Source of the DNA: JAAFHN01 sp031421855
GTDB taxonomy: Bacteria; Pseudomonadota; Gammaproteobacteria; Burkholderiales; Burkholderiaceae_C
Direction of reading: 5' to 3'
Length of the DNA: 64,000 bases
Assembly (NCBI GenBank): GCA_031421855.1
Contig: JANOPN010000182.1
Span: 1 to 64,000 of the forward strand
The position numbers were made by a program, and so were the translations under genes. A model generated the notes under the pieces. The model did not search any database, was not told the origin of the DNA, and saw nothing but the letters and a program-made list of their open reading frames with translations. The stretch's first letter is position 1, and each line of letters begins with the position of its first letter. Positions 7,550 to 18,500 of this stretch are shown piece after piece.

Positions 7550-10153
7550 ATGAACTCTAAACACCCCCATCCCGAATCACAGCACCGCGCCACCTTGCGA
7601 GCCGTCATGGCCGCTGTTGGCGTCTTGGTGTCGATGCCCGCATTTGCTGGGCAAACCACCGATCGACATGGCAACATTGGTTTTGACACCTTGGCCGAAT
7701 GCGACGCGGCAGTTGCCAGCGGCAAAGCCAAGTTCTATCAGCCGTTCACCAACCAGCCCCCGCTCAAACGCGAGGGCGAGGCCGATGTCAAGGCCATGAA
7801 ACTGTCTGACTTGGTCGGCGCAGGCGAGGCCGCCAAGGCCCTGGGCTTCAGCTCGGCCGACTACAAAAACGGCGCTTGCGACATCGGCGTGGGTCGCTCA
7901 AACAACCGCGACGGCGTGGGCGCGTCGCTGATCGGCAAGTTTGTGCCGTACGGTGCCAACATGGACGTTAACGTCTACTTTGATGCCAAAGGCCAAATCG
8001 TGCGCGCCACCATGAAGCGCTGCGACAACAACTTCGGCGCAGCGCTGCCTCGCCCCGTGCCCAGCGTGCCGCTGGCGGTGCTGGGCAACACCGAATGTTT
8101 TGCGACCGTTGTCAACCCGGCCAAGTTTGAAAATCGCACCGAGCGGGTGCTCAAAGTCGCTGCCACCAAGCGCTACGAGCCCATTGCGCCGACCTTCAAG
8201 ACCATCACCGAACAAATGTTGGTCAGCCCCGAGTATTCGCGCCAAATCCCGGTGCCAGCAACCTACAAAACCGTGAGTGACGACGTGGTCGTTCGCCCCG
8301 CCTCGTTTCGCGAAGAGCCAGTTGCGGCAACCTTTAAGACCGTCACTGAGCGCTTGCTCGTCAAGCCCGAGAGCACGCGCATTGAAGTCGTGCAGGGCAC
8401 CTTCAAAACTGCGACTGAGAAGCTGTTGATCAGCCCCGAACGCAAAGAGCTGCGGATCGTTCCTGCCACCTACGGCGAGCGCGAAGAGGTCGTCGTGCTC
8501 AGCCCCGCCACCACGCGCGTGGAGTCGGTGCCCGCCACCTTCAAAACCGTCAGCGAGCAAGTGCTGGCTAAGGCTGAGAGCGTGCTCTACGAGCCCCTTG
8601 CGCTGCCAAACCGCATCGTCTCCGAGCGGGCACTGTCGTCTGAAGCCACTTCACGCTTAGAGGCCACGCAGGCAACTTACCGCAGCGTGTCGGAGCGCGT
8701 GTTGGTCAAAGAAGCGAGCAAACGCCTTGAGGTCGTGCCAGCCGTGTTTGAAACCGTGACCGAGCGCGTGAAAGTCGCCGATGCCAGCCGCGAATGGAAA
8801 CGCGGACGCGCCTGGGTTGGCAAAGCCATCTCGGTGCGCCCGGTGCGGGGATTTGAGATCGGCAGCGACGGCAAAGTCGAGGGCTCATCAGTCGCTGGCT
8901 TGCGCGCTGACGGCAAAATTGACGTCATCAAGGTCGACACCACCGTGGTTGACGCAAACAACACCAGCCTTGACGACGATGTGATGTGTTTGGTGGAGTT
9001 TCCTGAGCGCTTCGAGATCATCACCAAGCAAGTGCTCAAAACCCCTGCCAGCACCCGCACGATCGACATCCCGGCCGAATACACCACGGTGACCCGCCAA
9101 GTGCTTGACCAAGCAGCCGGTACCCGCAAAATCGACGTACCCGCGACCTACCAAACGGTGACGCGCCAAGTCATCGATGTCGAGCGGTTGCGCACCCAAG
9201 GCTACAAATTTGACGAAGCCGGCGACATCATCGCCATGCCAAACGGCGACCGCGTGTTGCGGGCCAGCGTTGTCAACGGCAGCGCGGCTCGTGCCGATGC
9301 GGCTGCTGCTGCGGCACAAGCGGCCGCACAGGCTGCAAAGGCCCCAGCGTCCAGTGCCTCAGGTCCGTCGGGCTCCTCGGGTCCAGCGCCGGTTGCCATC
9401 GCGCCGCGCGTGAGCGAAGGCGCAGCCTCAGGCAAAGTCGGCTACGTGCGCGAAATCCGCATTGCAGCCCAGTTCCAAACCGTCACCCGCCAAGTGGTCG
9501 ACAAACCCGCCACCACCCGCGAAGTGTTGGTTCCAGCCGTGTCAGGTCCGGTCAAGCGCCGCGTGGAGTTGACACCCGCGCGCTCGGTTGAGTCGACCAT
9601 TGCTGCCGTGTACCAAGACGTGAGCCGCCAAGTGGTTGACAAACCCGCCACGACCAAAGAAGCGGTGGTTGCGGCTGAGTACACCACCGTGAGCCGTCAA
9701 GTGGTGGACAAGCCCGCCACGACCCGCCGCATCCCGATTGCGGCCGTGTCAGAAAAGCTTGATCGCCGCGTCATCGACCAAGCTGCCACCGTGCGCGAGG
9801 AACTCGTGCCAGCGGTGTACCGCCCAATCAGCCGCCAAGTGATTGATTTGCCTGCAACCGTGCGCGAAATCGACGTGCCCGCCCAATACGAGTCCATCAC
9901 CACCCGGTTCATGGTCAGTGAAGGCAGTACCGAGCAGCGCAGCGTGCTGTGCGAGACCAACGCCACGCCAAGCAAGATCAAGGAAATCCAGCAAGCGCTC
10001 AAAACCGCAGGCCAAAACCCTGGCCCAATCAATGGTGTGTTGCGCGCCCAAACCATGGACGCAGTCAACAAGTTCCAGCAAGCCAAGGGCCTGCCCGTTG
10101 ACGGCTTCTTGAGCATCGACACCGTCAAAGCGCTGGGCGTCTCGCCAAACTGA
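7550..10153 (+). CDS. Exported protein with about 19 short tandem repeats and a C-terminal peptidoglycan-binding domain
   Basis: The protein is 867 residues. A signal peptide (about 1-33, ending PAFA|GQ) is followed by a short Cys-containing domain (about 34-180). Then comes a long array of degenerate 22-23-residue repeats with a pattern like PATYKTVSERVLVKPASTR, interrupted by a variable insert (about 415-480) and an Ala/Ser-rich linker (about 575-625). I count about 19 units; those after the linker are more alike (RQVVDKPATTR recurs). The last 65 residues are a PG_binding_1 domain (IQQALKTAGQNPGPINGVL). It looks like a periplasmic or surface fibre-like protein tethered to the cell wall. I do not recognise the repeat as a named domain. 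A strong terminator follows 20 bp downstream. Confidence 0.85.
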   Translation: MNSKHPHPESQHRATLRAVMAAVGVLVSMPAFAGQTTDRHGNIGFDTLAECDAAVASGKAKFYQPFTNQPPLKREGEADVKAMKLSDLVGAGEAAKALGFSSADYKNGACDIGVGRSNNRDGVGASLIGKFVPYGANMDVNVYFDAKGQIVRATMKRCDNNFGAALPRPVPSVPLAVLGNTECFATVVNPAKFENRTERVLKVAATKRYEPIAPTFKTITEQMLVSPEYSRQIPVPATYKTVSDDVVVRPASFREEPVAATFKTVTERLLVKPESTRIEVVQGTFKTATEKLLISPERKELRIVPATYGEREEVVVLSPATTRVESVPATFKTVSEQVLAKAESVLYEPLALPNRIVSERALSSEATSRLEATQATYRSVSERVLVKEASKRLEVVPAVFETVTERVKVADASREWKRGRAWVGKAISVRPVRGFEIGSDGKVEGSSVAGLRADGKIDVIKVDTTVVDANNTSLDDDVMCLVEFPERFEIITKQVLKTPASTRTIDIPAEYTTVTRQVLDQAAGTRKIDVPATYQTVTRQVIDVERLRTQGYKFDEAGDIIAMPNGDRVLRASVVNGSAARADAAAAAAQAAAQAAKAPASSASGPSGSSGPAPVAIAPRVSEGAASGKVGYVREIRIAAQFQTVTRQVVDKPATTREVLVPAVSGPVKRRVELTPARSVESTIAAVYQDVSRQVVDKPATTKEAVVAAEYTTVSRQVVDKPATTRRIPIAAVSEKLDRRVIDQAATVREELVPAVYRPISRQVIDLPATVREIDVPAQYESITTRFMVSEGSTEQRSVLCETNATPSKIKEIQQALKTAGQNPGPINGVLRAQTMDAVNKFQQAKGLPVDGFLSIDTVKALGVSPN

Positions 10154-10173
10154 TCCCAGCAGCGCAGGCAATG

Positions 10174-10199
10174 AAAAAACCCGCTTCGGCGGGTTTTTT
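10174..10199 (+). terminator. Rho-independent terminator after the repeat protein
   Basis: Stem ACCCGC / GCGGGT with a TTCG loop, flanked by A6 before and T6 after, so it can work in both directions. It lies 20 bp after the stop of the repeat-rich exported protein. Confidence 0.9.
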
Positions 10200-10262
10200 C
10201 ATGACTTTTTGGCCATTGGTCTCCGGATTCATTGAGTTCGTCGCTATGAAATTTGATGTATC
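10200..10262 (-). repeat. R65 repeat copy 3 (intergenic)
   Basis: Reverse-oriented copy immediately after the terminator: GGCCATTGGTCTCCGGATTC then ATTGAGTTCGTCGCTATGAA. It separates the repeat protein from the serine hydrolase gene. Confidence 0.85.
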
Positions 10263-10334
10263 TATAGCAATGAATTTCGTCTAAAGTCAGTTCCCCGCCG
10301 TGACTCGCGGCCTGCATCGTCCAAAAGGATCGCC

Positions 10335-11486
10335 ATGAAATTGTTGTCACGCATGGGTTGCGGCATCGCATTGTTTGCGGTCGCCGTGCTGGCGCACGCT
10401 GCGCCGCTTGAACCCATTAGCAGCGAGCTCGACACCCACATCCGCGCGGGCATGGCGCGCACCCAAACCCAAGGGCTGGCCTTGGCAATTGTCGACAACG
10501 GGCAAGTCAAGCACGTCGCGACCTGGGGTTTGCGCAACGCCAAAACCGAGCCTTTGACGACCGAGACGGTCATGTACGGCGCGTCGCTGACCAAGGCAGT
10601 GTTTGCGTACACCGTCATGCAATGGGTTGAAGAAGGCAGGCTGAAGTTAGACACCTCGATTGCCGACTACCTACCCAAACCCTTGCCCGAATACAACACC
10701 GATGCGCGCAAATACGCCGCATGGCAACACTTGGCTGGCGACGAACGATGGCGCAAACTGACCCCCAGAATTTTGCTCACGCACAGCGCAGGCTTTTCAA
10801 ACTTTGGGTTTTTGGAGCCTGACGGCAAACTCAAATTTCACTTTGACCCCGGCACCCGATACGCCTATTCAGGCGACGGCCTGATCTTGCTGCAGTTCGT
10901 TTTGGAGCGCGGTCTGGGCTTGGACCTCGGCGCTGAGATGCAGCGCCGCGTGTTTGACCGCTTCAACATGCCCAACACCAGCATGATGTGGCGAGCCGAC
11001 TTTGCCAACAACCTGGCCGACGGCTGGACCGATCGCGGCCAAGTCGTGCCCCACGACGAGCGCAGCAAAACCCGCGCCGCCGGGTCGATGGACACCACGA
11101 TTGCCGACTTCGCCCAATTTGCAGCCGCCTACATCCGAGGCGACGGACTCAGCCCAACGTCCCGAGCCGAGCTCACCAAGCCCCAACTCGCGATCAACAC
11201 CCAAACCCAATTCCCGTCGCTGCAAAAAGAGGCCCCAATCAGCGAGCGCCACAAGGGCCTATCTGCGGGGCTAGGCGTCATCACCTTCAAAGGCCCCCAA
11301 GGCCCAGGATTCCAAAAGGGCGGCCACAACGACTCAACCGGCAACACCTGGATTTGCCTTGAACAAGGCAAACGCTGCGTCGTGCTCCTATCCAACGACG
11401 TGCGCGCTGAGCCCTTGTTCCCAGAGATCGTCCGCCTGATCTTGGGCGAAACCGGCATGCCGTGGCGATGGGAATACGGTTTTTGA
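10335..11486 (+). CDS. Beta-lactamase-fold serine hydrolase, exported
   Basis: A 383-residue protein with a signal peptide (to about ALAHA) and the fold of class C beta-lactamases, DD-peptidases and esterases. The SxxK motif is in GASLTKAVFA, the Y-x-N position is occupied by YSG (YAYSGDG), and the third motif is a KGGHNDSTGN variant of KTG/HxG. This motif set fits the broad beta-lactamase-related serine hydrolase family (esterase, D-aminopeptidase or transpeptidase-like) rather than a true AmpC. The start follows AAAAGGATCGCC by a suitable distance. It stands alone between an R65 copy and the SGNH gene on the other strand. Resistance to antibiotics should not be assumed. Confidence 0.85.
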   Translation: MKLLSRMGCGIALFAVAVLAHAAPLEPISSELDTHIRAGMARTQTQGLALAIVDNGQVKHVATWGLRNAKTEPLTTETVMYGASLTKAVFAYTVMQWVEEGRLKLDTSIADYLPKPLPEYNTDARKYAAWQHLAGDERWRKLTPRILLTHSAGFSNFGFLEPDGKLKFHFDPGTRYAYSGDGLILLQFVLERGLGLDLGAEMQRRVFDRFNMPNTSMMWRADFANNLADGWTDRGQVVPHDERSKTRAAGSMDTTIADFAQFAAAYIRGDGLSPTSRAELTKPQLAINTQTQFPSLQKEAPISERHKGLSAGLGVITFKGPQGPGFQKGGHNDSTGNTWICLEQGKRCVVLLSNDVRAEPLFPEIVRLILGETGMPWRWEYGF

Positions 11487-11518
11487 TCGCATCCAAACTC
11501 GCTCGTGGGTGCATTCAT

Positions 11519-12430
11519 TTAGACCAGCAGGCTTGACAAGACACCAGACCACCGAAGAGCTGCAAGTTTGTCAAAGCCAGCTTTGCTTGGATGAATTTCG
11601 TCCAGCCAATCCCCGACGGCAGATGTTGAATTCGCTGGTGCGGGAGTCAGTATCCCTCGCGTGTCGATCACGTGAACATTGGTGCTTGCGCCAAAAGCAG
11701 CGCACAACGAGCGATTCAGCTCGTTTATTACTGCGTCGGCGGCGGCTTTCATCTTCGTAGCGCTTAGCCCTGCTGCATGCAGCGCGGGGTAAACCCAAGG
11801 GCCGGGGCCAAAATTTGATCCGGCAAACACCTCCGCCTTTGCCGGACGTGGTTGAAAATAGTCGTAGCCGTTCAAGAGAATTGGTGCGCTCCGTGTGATC
11901 GCGCTTGGCGATGCATCCCGCAGACTGATAAACGTCTGCACGTTTGCTACGACGCTTGCGAAATCCTGCGAGTAAGTCGCAGGCTGCAACAGTGTTTCAA
12001 TTTCAGTTGCTGTCAAGCCGCCCTCAACCATCGCTTCGATCTTGCCCGCATAAAGATTTTTGAGATCGTTGGCCCCGACCGAAAGGATGATCGCGTCGAA
12101 GTCGAAAAAATTGAGGATCTTTCGCGTCCGTTTGAGTTGCCAGCCGCTGACGATATCCCTGGATGTGTCGCCTACCTGGGCGATATCCACGACCGACGCT
12201 TCGAATGGTGTGCGAATGGCATCCAGCAGGTTCGTTCCATCCACGGGAATGGGGGTAAATTTGTCGAGCCAAGAGTCGCCTTCGGCAAGCACGACCTTTC
12301 CGGGCGCATTCGCCGAAATGCCGCTCGCAATCTGATCAATTTCGCCACTGACGGTGTCGATGCGCGTCATGCGGCGCAACTTAGTCGATGGCTCAACTTG
12401 AGGCGGTGTTGTGGTTTTGTCGTGAATCAT
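11519..12430 (-). CDS. SGNH/GDSL-type hydrolase
   Basis: A 303-residue protein without an obvious signal peptide. The three SGNH blocks are visible: AEGDSWLD (catalytic Ser in a GDSW context), SVGANDLKNL (the Asn block), and DEIHPSKAGF (Asp-His pair). Such enzymes are esterases, lipases or acyl-transferases; the substrate is not evident. ATG 12430 has AGGAGAT 6-10 bp upstream, a good ribosome binding site. It sits at the edge of an AT-richer patch that continues to the right, and its base composition is lower in GC than the genes to its left. Confidence 0.8.
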   Translation of the reverse strand: MIHDKTTTPPQVEPSTKLRRMTRIDTVSGEIDQIASGISANAPGKVVLAEGDSWLDKFTPIPVDGTNLLDAIRTPFEASVVDIAQVGDTSRDIVSGWQLKRTRKILNFFDFDAIILSVGANDLKNLYAGKIEAMVEGGLTATEIETLLQPATYSQDFASVVANVQTFISLRDASPSAITRSAPILLNGYDYFQPRPAKAEVFAGSNFGPGPWVYPALHAAGLSATKMKAAADAVINELNRSLCAAFGASTNVHVIDTRGILTPAPANSTSAVGDWLDEIHPSKAGFDKLAALRWSGVLSSLLV

Positions 12431-12977
12431 ACTAATCTCCTGAAAAATTCAGCTGACAGTTTCCCTCGGATTCTGCTTTTGCGCATTCTCATCTTTGATG
12501 AAATGCCGACTATCGCGCCGTCCAATCGGTGGGTCAGTTCATAGATGACAATTTGTCAACAACGCGGACTTTCATCATGCAATGAATCAATTTTCTCATG
12601 CGCTTCTTGGTTCAATTGCATCCATCAAAGCGCATCATCCGGATCGACTCAGAATCGAAAAATTCAAGCTCCCTGCTATCACGCGCTGTTCGTCGGCAGC
12701 CCATGGCTTCGTGTCGATGAGAGCGGATCCCGACTTGCACAAATTCACCCAATGATTTATTGTCGCGATACGACTAATCGTTGCGAGATGAGTTCTCATG
12801 CGCGGCTTCTCGCGTCTAGTGGAAGGATCCTAGATGCGAGTCGACTGCCGCTGACGATGTACTAGGTAGGATTTTCGACGCTCATGATTGTTGCAACGTG
12901 GGATGACCAGATTTTCGTCGAAAGAATTGCGTCACGCATTGAGTCGGCGAATTGTTCAAAATTCCGGAGGCTTTTTT
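12431..12977. other. Gene-poor stretch before the membrane protein
   Basis: No convincing gene. A 106-codon open frame at 12545-12865 has no domain, no ribosome binding site and odd composition. An 8-bp hairpin (GCGTCTAG with CTAGATGC) lies at about 12812-12837. The region is AT-richer than the rest of the window. Confidence 0.5.
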
Positions 12978-14284
12978 ATGAATTTCAGCTTAGGCAAGCG
13001 TGATGCTGGGACCACTCCGCTCCACCTGCTACCAGCGGCGACATTGACCGTCACGCTGGTAGGCTGGTTCATCAGCAGGAAGCAATTCGATATATCTCAA
13101 ATTGGTCACGACCAGGCAGACTTCAAAACGCTATCAGGCCTTGCAATCGTCGAACAGGTTTTTGCTAGCTATTCAATTGGCACAATTTTTCTTGCGGTCA
13201 CTTGTGGATTAATAGGTTTTTTGACGCTTGCTCACATTTTGGATGCGTTTTCTGAATTTTTGTTTGAATCGGTAGGTCAAAATTTAATTTTTGGTACTAG
13301 TTTGGATCGACTGCGCGGTACTTGTCAGGTGGAGGAATTGCTCAAAAAAAACGTTAATTCAGTTGGTAATGATATTGAAAATAAAATTCGGAAAATACGA
13401 AAAGCAGCAATAATATTTTTAACCATAATAGTTTTATCTATTATTTGGAGTGCGGTAGAGCGAACTGCTATAATTTATCAAAAAATTCCGATTTGGTTTT
13501 TAGATTCTGCGTTCTTTTTTTCATATATATATTTGGGCTTTTGGCAGGTTGTTTTGTTGTCAATTGGAGGACGCGATCTGGAATCCATAATCAAATTGAA
13601 AGTTTCTTTGATTTGCGTTTAGATTTTCTTCTAAAAATTCATATTGTCGGCTTTAACTTGTTTGGTTTGAGGCGAAAACTTGATAACGAAACGTTAGCAA
13701 AAACGGATAAAGTAATTAAAAGCAAACTAGGAATCTCTTTGAACGAATTACAGTCCAGTGATCGATATTGGGTGCAACTTCTTTCAGTTGTGGGGAAAAC
13801 CCCATTCGTATATGCCTTGCTGAATCGGATCGAAAGAAGAAGCGTTTTTTTCCGTTCGCAATCATTAGCTTTTTTGATCGCGGGGCTCGTATTATTCAGC
13901 TATTTTCGCGCCAACGATATTGGCTCTTATTATCAGGCGCTCGCTAAGGGTGAATCAGCTTCAACATGGATTTGTCCGTTTTTGCAGCCTGAAAATGACG
14001 ACGTCCACAGCAATTTTACTGGTTCTTCCGACATCAAAATTCTCAGACAGCGGCAAGATGCCTTTAATCGTATCCACCGCGCGAACCGCTGTGACATTTA
14101 CTCAAAAAACGCAACAGAAAAACTAACGCGCTTGGTCGACTTGTCTTTGTCGCCTGCAACCGTTGCCGGGCTAGCATGGCTGTCTTTTGTTATGAGTTTG
14201 GTCTTTGGAATTAGGCATTTGCATTACCACTATCTGCACGTAAAGTTGGTATACCGCGCGTCGGCGGCGCATGTCTCAAAATGA
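12978..14284 (+). pseudogene. Unrecognised multi-pass membrane protein, apparently frameshifted
   Basis: The first frame starts at ATG 12978 behind a good GGAGG (12966-12970) and encodes membrane helices before stopping at 13622. A second frame shifted by one base continues to 14284 with two more hydrophobic segments. Joining them at the short T-rich stretch near 13601-13610 gives a protein of about 434 residues with four or five membrane helices, where the first frame's IIKLKVS runs into FFDLRLDFLLK. No known domain is recognised. The DNA is clearly AT-richer than the surroundings (runs such as AATTTAATTTTTGG), which suggests horizontal transfer. A sequencing error in the homopolymer-rich join, two overlapping genes, or a genuine frameshift are all possible. 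Confidence 0.55.
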
Positions 14285-14883
14285 GCGAAGGCGACGGGCG
14301 CGCGAAATGTTTTGGTGACGTTGCCCTCAAGTGGCCGCCGTATCTAGGAAAATCCGGCAAAATCCACGGCAAACAGTGTCGCTGGAAGCGATGTCGGATT
14401 TCCACCAAAAAGGTATTGTCCGCTTCGCGAGGCCATTAGTAGAATTTCGTCGATAAAGACGGATCGGCTGAACCCGTTGCAGAGCCGCAATTCGCGCGCT
14501 GACTCATTGCATTTGAGGCGATGCATCCAACGCCGTGAGCGCTTTTTTATTCATCTTTTGATGGCTCGGTCGCCGAATTTATTGATATCTTTGTTATAAA
14601 TTTCGATGGCTAGTTGTCTGAATTTCTGATCCGGCGCCCGAATTAGCCGATTTGGCTGATTCGCACGGCGGCCAATGAGAGAGTGCCGACATCAGCTTCC
14701 GTTGCCGGGCGTCTTGCCAAATGTCGCGGGTTGTCATGTTTGATCGGGTGGGTCATTTATTGCGCATCAGCGTGCAAATTTTCGAGCGGCTTGGCGGTGT
14801 GTTGATATAAAAAACATAGCAACAAACCCAATGAAATCAGTAACCAAGTGCCAAAAACGTTCAAAAATTGAGTTTTGAAGTTC
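14285..14883. other. Intergenic stretch, no gene seen except an R65 copy
   Basis: Two 60-65-codon minus-strand frames here lack family features. The left half is continuous in composition with the AT-richer patch; the right end contains R65 copy 4. No tRNA or integrase gene that would explain an island boundary was found. Confidence 0.5.
14806..14868 (+). repeat. R65 repeat copy 4 (intergenic)
   Basis: Core ACATAGCAACAAACCCAATG then AAATCAGTAACCAAGTGCCA. It lies just downstream of the stop codon of the minus-strand Lrp-type regulator, a position several other copies share. Confidence 0.8.
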
Positions 14884-15381
14884 TCAACGCGGCCGAATCG
14901 GCATCAGGTGGCTTAAGGGCAGGGCACCGCTGGCTTTGACTTCGCCTAGCGAGAAGCTGGTGTGGATGTCTTTGACGTTGGGCAGGTTCATGATTTGGCG
15001 GGCAAATGCGGCGTAGCTGTCGAGGTCGCGGCTGATGACGTTGAGCTCGAATGTGCCTGAGCCGCTGATGTAGTGGCAGCTCACCACCTCGCTCAGGGCG
15101 GCGATGTCGCGCTCGAGTTGCGCGGTGGCGTCAGCGTTGTTGCGCTCGGCATCCACCCGCACAAAGGCCATCACGCCCAAGCCAAGCTTTTGGCGGTTGA
15201 GTTGCGCGCTGTAGCCGGTGATGAAGCCTGCAAGCTCAAGTGCACGCACCCGTCGCCAACACGGCGCGGCGCTTAAACCCACTTTGAGGGCCAATTCGGC
15301 ATTGCTCAGTCGGCCATCTTGTTGCAAGTTTTGCAATATTTCGATGTCGTAGCGATCGAGTTCGTGGGTGGTTTGGCTCAT
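14884..15381 (-). CDS. Lrp/AsnC family transcriptional regulator
   Basis: A 165-residue protein with an N-terminal winged helix (DRYDIEILQNLQQDGRLSNAELALKVGLS and the recognition segment SAAPCWRRVRALELAGFI) and a C-terminal RAM/AsnC domain (about 70-150). It starts at ATG 15381 and is divergent from the indolepyruvate oxidoreductase gene with about 205 bp between the starts. This arrangement, an Lrp regulator next to a gene of aromatic or branched-chain amino acid breakdown, suggests it senses an amino acid and controls that gene; this is inference from position. Confidence 0.9.
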   Translation of the reverse strand: MSQTTHELDRYDIEILQNLQQDGRLSNAELALKVGLSAAPCWRRVRALELAGFITGYSAQLNRQKLGLGVMAFVRVDAERNNADATAQLERDIAALSEVVSCHYISGSGTFELNVISRDLDSYAAFARQIMNLPNVKDIHTSFSLGEVKASGALPLSHLMPIRPR

Positions 15382-15586
15382 GTCGATTGATTATTGGCAA
15401 TTTCGAGCAAGATTATTGCGCGGCGCTGCTTGAATTGGGGTAAAAAAGCAAAGACAGTTCGGCACAAATTCTCTACACTTTGCGCGAATGTGGGCAGCGG
15501 CATCCAAACGCACGGCCCTCAACCGTCGGCGCCGCACCCCGCGCGACTTCCAGCAATATCAGCATATTCGGCAGGACACCCCCACC

Positions 15587-18500
15587 ATGAACGCACCATT
15601 GCCCGAGCACATTCGCAAAGCGCTTGAGACCGTCACGCTAGATGACCGATACAGCCTTGACCACGGGCGGGCGTTCATGAGCGGCGTGCAAGCCTTGGTG
15701 AAGCTGCCAATGCTGCAAAAGCTGCGCGACGCCAATGTGGGCAAAAACACGGCGGGATTCATCAGCGGCTACCGGGGCTCACCCCTGGGCGGCTACGACC
15801 AAGCGCTGTGGAAGGCATCGAAATACCTCAAGGCGCGCGACATCGTGTTTCAGCCCGGCGTGAACGAGGAGCTGGCGGCAACGGCATTGTGGGGCACACA
15901 AATGTTGGGTTACGCGCCCAAAGAGCAGCAAAAGCACGACGGTGTTTTTGGCATTTGGTACGGCAAAGGGCCGGGCGTTGACCGCAGTTTGGACGTGTTC
16001 AAGCACGCCAACATGGCTGGCACCACACCTTGGGGCGGCGTGATCGCGGTGGCGGGCGACGACCACATTGCCAAAAGCTCAACCGCCGCGCACCAAAGCG
16101 ATCACGTGTTCAAGGCGGTGGGTTTTCCGGTTTTTTTTCCGGCCAGCGTGCAAGAGATATTGGATTTGGGCATCCACGCCTTTGCGCTGAGTCGCTACTC
16201 GGGGCTGTGGAGTGGCATGAAGACGATTCAAGAGATTGTCGAGTCAAGCACAACGGCCATGATCGACCCCGACCGGGTGAACGTGATCACGCCGACTGAT
16301 TTTGAGATGCCAACGGGTGGCCTGCACATCCGCTGGCCCGACGCACCGCTTGACCAAGAGGCGCGCCTCATGGACTACAAGTGGTATGCGGCGCTGGCCT
16401 ACATTCGCGCCAATAAGCTGAACTACAACGTGGTGGAGGGCCCCAACGACCGATTGGGCTTGATTGCCAGCGGCAAGGCCTACAACGACACCCGGCAAGC
16501 CCTGCTTGACTTGGGACTGGACGACGACACCTGCCGAGAGATTGGCGTGCGGGTACACAAGGTTGGCGTGGTTTGGCCGCTTGAGGCGCAGATTACCCGG
16601 GCTTTTGCGACCGGTTTGCGCGAGATTTTGGTGATTGAAGAAAAGCGCCAAGTCATTGAATACCAGATCAAAGAAGAGCTCTACAACTGGCGCGGCGACG
16701 TCCGCCCGCAGGTGCTGGGCAAGTTTGACGAAATTGAAGGCGACCAAACCGGCGGCGAGTGGAGCGTGCCCAACCCCACGGCGCACACCTTGCTGCGTGC
16801 CAATGCGGATCTGTCGCCCACTTTGATCGCGCAGGCCGTGGCCAGGCGGCTGCGCAAGCTTGACTTGCCCGCTGATGTGGCCAGGCGCATCCACGAGCGT
16901 TTGGCCATCATCGAGGCCAAAGACCAAGCCATGACGGTGCTGGAGGTCAACAGCGACCGCACGCCCTGGTTTTGCTCGGGTTGCCCGCACAACACCAGCA
17001 CCAAAGTGCCCGAGGGCTCGCGGGCGATGGCCGGTATTGGCTGCCACTACATGGTCAACTGGATGGACCGCAGCACCTTTGGCTTCACCCAAATGGGCGG
17101 CGAGGGCGTGCCGTGGGTGGGCCAAGCGCCATTCACCAACGAAGCGCACATTTTTGCCAACTTGGGCGATGGAACCTACTTCCACAGCGGCTTGTTGGCC
17201 ATTCGCCAAAGCATCGCGGCCGGGGTGAACATCACCTACAAAGTGCTCTACAACGATGCGGTTGCCATGACCGGTGGGCAGCGCGTGGGTGAACGTGCCG
17301 AAGGTCACTCGGTGTTGCAAATCCAAAAAAGCCTGACCGCTGAGGGCGTGAGCCGACTCATCATCGTGAGCGATGAGCCTGAAAAATACGACGGCATCGC
17401 ACTCGAGCGCGGCGTGACGGTTCATCACCGCGACGACTTGGAGCAGTTGCAGCTTGAGTTTCGGGCCACCAAGGGCACGAGCGCCATCATTTATGACCAA
17501 ACTTGCGCCACCGAGAAGCGCCGCCGCCGCAAGCGTGGCCTGATGGTCGACCCCGCCCAGCGCGTGGAGATCAACTCGGCCGTGTGCGAAGGCTGCGGCG
17601 ACTGCTCGTCGCAGTCCAACTGCATGAGCGTGGAGCCCCTCGAGACCGAGTTTGGGCGCAAACGACAAATCAACCAAAGCACTTGCAACAAAGACTTTTC
17701 TTGCACCAACGGCTTTTGCCCCAGCTTTGTGAGCGTGTTGGGCACGCCCAAGAAAAAGAGCAAAGCCAAAGCCGGGGCGGTGTCGCCATTTGATGACGCC
17801 AACTTCGGTTTGGCCTTGGTTGAGCCGACGATCCCCCAAGCGCTGGGTGCTTACGGCATCATCGTCGCGGGCGTGGGCGGCACAGGCGTCATCACGATTG
17901 GGCAGCTTTTGGGTGTTGCCGCTCATTTAGAAGGCAAGGGCGTGGTCACCCAAGACGCAGCGGGTTTGGCGCAAAAGGGCGGCAACACCTGGAGCCACGT
18001 GCAAATATCAGACAACGGTGCTGACGGTGTGGGCGACATCCGCTGCACCCGAGTCAGCGCCTCAGATGCCGAGTTGATCATTGGTTGTGACCCCTTGGTC
18101 GCCGCAAGCAAAGAAACCGTGATGCGCATGCGAGCAGGCAAAACCAAGGTTGCACTGAATGCCAGCGCCTCGCCGTCTGCCAGCTTTGTGGCGAACTCCA
18201 CAACCTGGACCAATCCGGCCGGACAGTGCGCGCAGTCCATCGTCGACATCGTTGGAGCCGATGCGGTCGGGCAGTTCAATGCGGACGCCGCCGCGCTCAA
18301 ACTCATGGGCGACAGCCTCTACACCAACCCGATGATGCTCGGATTTGCGTGGCAAAAGGGCTGGATCCCGCTGAGTTTGGCCTCGCTCATGCGCGCGATT
18401 GAGCTCAACGATGTGGCCATCGACAACAACAAGCTTGCGTTTACTTGGGGCCGCCGGGCCGCGATTGATTGGACCTCGGTGCAAAAGCATCTCAGCCCTG

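Noticed and set aside
10335..11486. AmpC-type beta-lactamase conferring resistance
   Set aside because: The Y-x-N and KTG motifs are changed (YSG and a KGGHN variant), which fits the broader esterase/peptidase family better.
12545..12865. 106-codon frame between the SGNH and membrane protein genes
   Set aside because: No ribosome binding site, no recognisable domain, and poor composition for a real protein.
16244..17926. 560-codon minus-strand frame within indolepyruvate oxidoreductase
   Set aside because: It is fully antisense to a well-supported gene; the His/Val/Gly-rich composition is typical of antisense frames in high-GC DNA.
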